A stretch of 41,289 nt of DNA from Candidatus Poribacteria bacterium (GTDB lineage Bacteria > Poribacteria > WGA-4E > WGA-3G): the NCBI GenBank assembly GCA_022827185.1, contig JAJDTM010000030.1, positions 243,769-285,057 of the forward strand, written 5' to 3'. The first letter of the stretch is position 1, and every line of letters starts with the position of its first letter. Positions 38,206-41,289 of the stretch are shown here, one piece after another. The position numbers and the translations under genes are program-made. The notes beneath the pieces were generated by a model that did no database searches, was not told the DNA's origin, and was given only the letters and a program-made list of their open reading frames with translations.

Positions 38206-39594
38206 TTAGCCGAACTGGTATTCTCTGGATGCCACAATTAATTGGAGCATACCGACGAGCAGTGCTCGGTTCTCTGCTGCAGCGCCATCATCTTGAAAAT
38301 TGATCTCACCGTTTGCTTCCGCGAACTCGGTTAAATACTGACGCGTGGTATCTCCGACTGACAGCGGACCGGCAAACTCAAGGCAACTCTCCACAAATGC
38401 TTCTGGTGAGAGTGGGTTTCCATTGTTTTTCAGGCGTGTGATGATGTCCTGAATGCCGGGTTTCGATGCATCGCTGACCTCGCGAACAGCGAAGTTGACG
38501 CGCGCCGTAAGCAACCCGCCATCGATCCACTCTTTACCGGTGTGCCATCCTTCTACCGTCGGCGGATCAAGCAGTTTCTGACCCATCAATTGCGTAGCAC
38601 TCGCATATTGATTCATTCCGGGTTCTGGACCACTTTGGAATGTCCCTATCAGTTTCAAAATACCTGTGACGAGTTCTGTCGGGCTTTTCACCTTCTTAAA
38701 TCGGGCTTCTTTAAAGAAGTCGGCATTGAAGAGTATACCAAGGACGTGCGATATATCTCCGTCGGACGCTATGAATGCGTCCGCGAGTGTCTCGATCGCG
38801 TCTGGGTCTTGCGGGGGTGTCACGTTCCATGACGGCACCTGTGGTTCATCTGCGACAAAGAAATTGTAAAGGTGTCTGGAGATAAATCTGGCGCAAGCGG
38901 GTTGCTCGACGATGATGCTAATGATGTCATCACCGTTGAGATTGCCGGTATGCCCTAAGAAGGTTTTTTCGCTATCGTCATGTTCCTCTTCAACGAACAG
39001 GAAGGGTGGCGTGTAGTACCCGTGCGGATACAACGGAATCGGTTGTCCAAACGTCCAACCTGTAAAGGCGAGCGCACAGTTCTTGATGTCGTCTTCTGTG
39101 TAGTTGCCAACACCCAGTGAAAAGAGTTCAAGGAGTTCTCTGCCGTAATTCTCGTTGGGTTCACCTTTACGGTTTTCGTTGTTATCAAGCCAGAAGATCA
39201 TCGCTGGGTCTTTGGAGAGTTCAAGCAGAATGTCCCCTATCTTCCCCATCCCGACACGGCGCAACATATCAATCTGGTTTGTGGATGCGAGGATATGCTG
39301 ATTTTTGCCTAACCCCGTCGCGAAGACATGATGCCAGAAGAGTGCCATCTTCTCTTGGAGCGGGCATCTGCTGTTCAGCATCCGATAGATCCAAGTGCCG
39401 ACATACCCGCCCTCGCTGCCGAAATAGCGTTCTAAAATATCTTCATCAATGGGGGTCCCGCGTTCAGGATGGACGAGGTCATCAACTACGTTCTCGTAGC
39501 CTTTTTCGACGTAGGCTTCCAGTTCGGTGCGGGTTGTTCCAAACCCTGCGCGGCGCATGAGGTGCGCCATTAACGCAACATCGTTTGTAGACAT
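38206..39594 (-). CDS. DUF1800 family protein
   Basis: A 462-residue DUF1800 protein, the regular genomic partner of DUF1501; biochemical role unknown. Motifs: AHLMRRAGFGTTRTELEAYV at the N-terminus, LQEKMALFWHHVFATGLGKN (about 82-101), DPAMIFWLDNNENRKGEPNE, NYGRELLELFSLGVGNYTE, ALAFTGWTFG and FISRHLYNFFVADEP, then LLDPPTVEGWHTGKEWID. The start at ATG 39594 has GGAGG 6 bases upstream; the frame open to 39708 lacks homology. No signal peptide is visible. First gene of the minus-strand unit with DUF1501 and NHL. Confidence 0.9.
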   Translation of the reverse strand: MSTNDVALMAHLMRRAGFGTTRTELEAYVEKGYENVVDDLVHPERGTPIDEDILERYFGSEGGYVGTWIYRMLNSRCPLQEKMALFWHHVFATGLGKNQHILASTNQIDMLRRVGMGKIGDILLELSKDPAMIFWLDNNENRKGEPNENYGRELLELFSLGVGNYTEDDIKNCALAFTGWTFGQPIPLYPHGYYTPPFLFVEEEHDDSEKTFLGHTGNLNGDDIISIIVEQPACARFISRHLYNFFVADEPQVPSWNVTPPQDPDAIETLADAFIASDGDISHVLGILFNADFFKEARFKKVKSPTELVTGILKLIGTFQSGPEPGMNQYASATQLMGQKLLDPPTVEGWHTGKEWIDGGLLTARVNFAVREVSDASKPGIQDIITRLKNNGNPLSPEAFVESCLEFAGPLSVGDTTRQYLTEFAEANGEINFQDDGAAAENRALLVGMLQLIVASREYQFG

Positions 39595-40014
39595 GTTCAC
39601 CTCCGATGCGTTTACTGTGAGGAGAGCCCTCACGTTGGTAACTGTTGATGGAATACCGTTTTCGGTTTCGGTCTCGTTGGATTGGGAGAAACCGATGTAA
39701 GATTGCATCTATCTTACAATTAAAGTTAGAAAAATGTCAAATGTTTTGTTTTCTGTTTACCAGAGAACTGTAGATACAATCTCTCAACAGGGTTGAATTA
39801 TAAGGTCTGATTTTTTATTTTTCAAATTTTGCACGTTTCTTATTTTAAAGTCGCGTCTTTAATTTATGAAGGACATAATATAACCCCAGCTGCTACGTTT
39901 ATTCAAAGAGCTGTTTAATGCTTGTTGCGACGATAAACAAAAGCACTTTTAACTCAAAACCTTCGCGACATCAACCACACCTGTTTAGGGGTTTGTTTTT
40001 TGGAGGTATATCCC
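39595..40014. other. AT-rich divergent intergenic region
   Basis: This 420-base gap lies between the divergent DUF1800 gene and the small plus-strand membrane protein gene, so it should hold promoters for both. TTGAAT and TATTTT 17 bases apart (about 39793-39821) are a possible plus-strand promoter, weakly supported. I see no repeat element, RNA gene or coding sequence here. Confidence 0.4.
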
Positions 40015-40272
40015 ATGAAAAACAAGAAAGTACTCGGTTCCATAGTAACACTGCTACTCATAGGTCTACTCGCGGTAATCCTCACACTGGTTTTGCCGCT
40101 GCGAGAGAATCCGGCGGACGCTGTCCACGATTGTATTGACGTTGAAGCTACCATTACAAGAAATGCTGACGGTCATATCGTTGATGTTGGTTTGAAGAGT
40201 AACGGGCGCCTCATATTTCATCTTGAGGAGGGACACAAGCGACATCCGTTAGACTGCAATCAGCAGCAATAA
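40015..40272 (+). CDS. Small membrane-anchored protein of unknown function
   Basis: An 85-residue protein with basic MKNKK, one hydrophobic segment (about 8-28) and a short soluble domain with two cysteines (HDCIDVEATITR; HPLDCNQQQ) that could form a disulfide outside the cytoplasm. TGGAGG lies 9 bases before ATG 40015, which decides the start. The next gene starts 48 bases downstream on the same strand, so they are probably cotranscribed. No family recognised. Confidence 0.7.
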   Translation: MKNKKVLGSIVTLLLIGLLAVILTLVLPLRENPADAVHDCIDVEATITRNADGHIVDVGLKSNGRLIFHLEEGHKRHPLDCNQQQ

Positions 40273-40320
40273 GGCTTGAAATCCTTCTCTTTCCCAAACA
40301 CCACCGAAAAGGAGATTCCG

Positions 40321-40842
40321 ATGAACACGAAACTTTTTATTTATCTTATCTGTTTGCAGGCAGTTTTTTTCGGATGCGGTCCTGACGACACATCCATCAC
40401 CGAACCCGACGCAGACAAAGTTATCATCCCCACCATCGCTGAACTTGAAGCTGAACGCGATGCCCACAAGAATCAGCGGATTCGGGAACTTTGGGAGATG
40501 TATAATGCTCTTGAAAAGGTAACACCGAACACGGGTATAGGGATTCTCAGAGAAATAGGGAGTCTCTACTACGGCGCGCACCCGCTCAGAGAAGAATGGG
40601 TAAAAATCTATCAAGCCATGTTGTGGGATAACGAAACAGACCTTCAGGATCTGAATCGAATTCTTGAAATTGAAGTCCAAATGTTGACCGATATTAATCC
40701 GTCAAAGTATGCTAAACTGCTAAAACGTAAAAAGCACGCATTACAGGAAACTAAGGATCATACAACCGGTTTAAAATTTTTAATCTTCAATGGTAATCTG
40801 AAGAAGAAATTCCCCGTTAAGTGGATAAACTTAAGTAGATAA
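40321..40842 (+). CDS. Small helical lipoprotein of unknown function
   Basis: A 173-residue protein with signal peptide and lipobox ending VFFGC (Cys19). The mature part is charged and mostly helical (IAELEAERDAHKNQRIRELW; DLQDLNRILEIEVQMLTDIN), with a basic C-terminus (LKRKKHALQ; GNLKKKFPVKW). AAGGAG lies 7 bases before ATG 40321. It follows the small membrane protein gene. No family recognised; a periplasm-facing or surface lipoprotein is the only supported statement. Confidence 0.72.
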   Translation: MNTKLFIYLICLQAVFFGCGPDDTSITEPDADKVIIPTIAELEAERDAHKNQRIRELWEMYNALEKVTPNTGIGILREIGSLYYGAHPLREEWVKIYQAMLWDNETDLQDLNRILEIEVQMLTDINPSKYAKLLKRKKHALQETKDHTTGLKFLIFNGNLKKKFPVKWINLSR

Positions 40843-40972
40843 CCAGAGCCCTCACTGCCTAAAGGCAGGAGACTCCAGCCCAAAGCGTGATAATCAACGA
40901 AACGTTAAACGGGGCACCGCATGAGTTACGAGATCGCCCCAAAATATTTATTCCCGCAATTACTGTAACTCA

Positions 40973-41289
40973 CAGGGTCATTTAGTTTTAGATAAATTAT
41001 CGGATTCTCTAAATTTTTGAATCTTCTTTTTCAAGTCCGGTGCGGTTCCATGAAGTTTAAGAAAATAAATCGGTAATCCCCAGGACCGGTAGGTGCGGTT
41101 TGCAACCGCACCCATAAGTGTCAATTTAAGAAAAATAACCGCCTTGATCCCAGGCCCGGTAGGTTCGGTTTCCTAACCGAACCGGATCCTACGCGAAAAT
41201 ATTGAAGACTCCAAAAACCTCTTCAGTCGCGTAGCGACGGAATGTTTATAGCAGCGCATGACCCAAAAACCTAAAGCCCCGTAGGGGCG
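40973..41289. repeat. MITE-B left end followed by nested, inverted REP-like elements
   Basis: CAGGGTCATTTAGTT (40973-40987) is a clear MITE-B left end, followed by the interior shared with 28030-28070. The REP arm GGTGCGGTTCCA (about 41039) is broken off. Two inverted REP-like hairpins follow: GTAG foot with GGTGCGGTT/AACCGCACC (41089-41112) and GTAG foot with GGTTCGGTT/AACCGAACC (41159-41183). Sequence at 41190-41260 is the inverted match of 26423-26515. The last 15 bases (CCCCGTAGGGGCG) look like the start of another GTAG-footed hairpin cut by the window end. No gene is seen from 40843 on. Confidence 0.65.

Noticed and set aside
38124..38237. Upstream extension of the DUF1501 gene
   Set aside because: It would translate through a MITE-A hairpin and overlap the DUF1800 gene; the ATG at 38123 has a good ribosome site.
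39793..39821. TTGAAT-17-TATTTT as the promoter of the two small envelope genes
   Set aside because: The region is so A/T-rich that such matches are expected by chance, and the distance to the ATG is about 190 bases.

Overview
The window is 41.3 kb of bacterial chromosome with 35 genes I can support, most on the minus strand, and no rRNA or tRNA gene that I can see. The gene content suggests a Candidatus Poribacteria-like bacterium or a relative from a marine or sponge metagenome: phytanoyl-CoA dioxygenase-like, Gfo/Idh/MocA, sugar isomerase and medium-chain dehydrogenase genes, a DUF1800/DUF1501 pair, and many repeat proteins (WD40, TPR, NHL, PD40). This is inference from gene content; no taxonomic marker such as 16S is present.

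Layout. 1-4.2 kb: the end of a DUF523 gene, trpD-trpC on the minus strand, and two small plus-strand lipoproteins. 4.3-6.9 kb: a polyol-type zinc dehydrogenase, a SpoU-type RNA methyltransferase and an aldo/keto reductase (minus). 7.2-9.1 kb: a NagA-like deacetylase and a PhyH-family oxygenase, coupled on the plus strand. 9.4-18 kb (minus): a SAM methyltransferase, a sugar isomerase, a Gfo/Idh/MocA oxidoreductase and a second dehydrogenase (a likely sugar/polyol catabolic set), then a HicA-like toxin-antitoxin-like pair, a small membrane protein, fdhD and a TPR/propeller protein. 18.3-20.7 kb: hrpB (plus), apparently with a leaderless promoter. 20.7-35.3 kb (minus): an envelope block of three PD40 propeller paralogues, five lipoprotein paralogues, a TonB-dependent receptor, a trypsin-like protease/TPR lipoprotein and a 14-repeat WD40 protein. 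35.7-39.6 kb (minus): a DUF1800-DUF1501-NHL unit ending in a clear intrinsic terminator. 40.0-40.8 kb: two small plus-strand envelope proteins.

The most striking signal is in the gaps. I see (i) a MITE-like family, here MITE-A, with ends CAGGACTTACGC and GCGTAAGTCCTA. Six of the seven copies with both ends have a perfect 5-bp target duplication and the seventh has 4 bp. Many copies sit exactly on stop codons, in one orientation relative to the upstream gene. (ii) A second family, MITE-B, with ends like CAGGGTCATTCAATT and target duplications of about 10 bp. (iii) REP-like hairpins of several different sequences that all carry the same GTAG foot (CTAC on the plus strand), single or in tandem, some nested inside MITE-B. 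(iv) Elements nested in elements. Arms of the hairpins vary in a compensatory way between copies, so the fold rather than the sequence appears to be kept. No transposase for any of these families is in the window.
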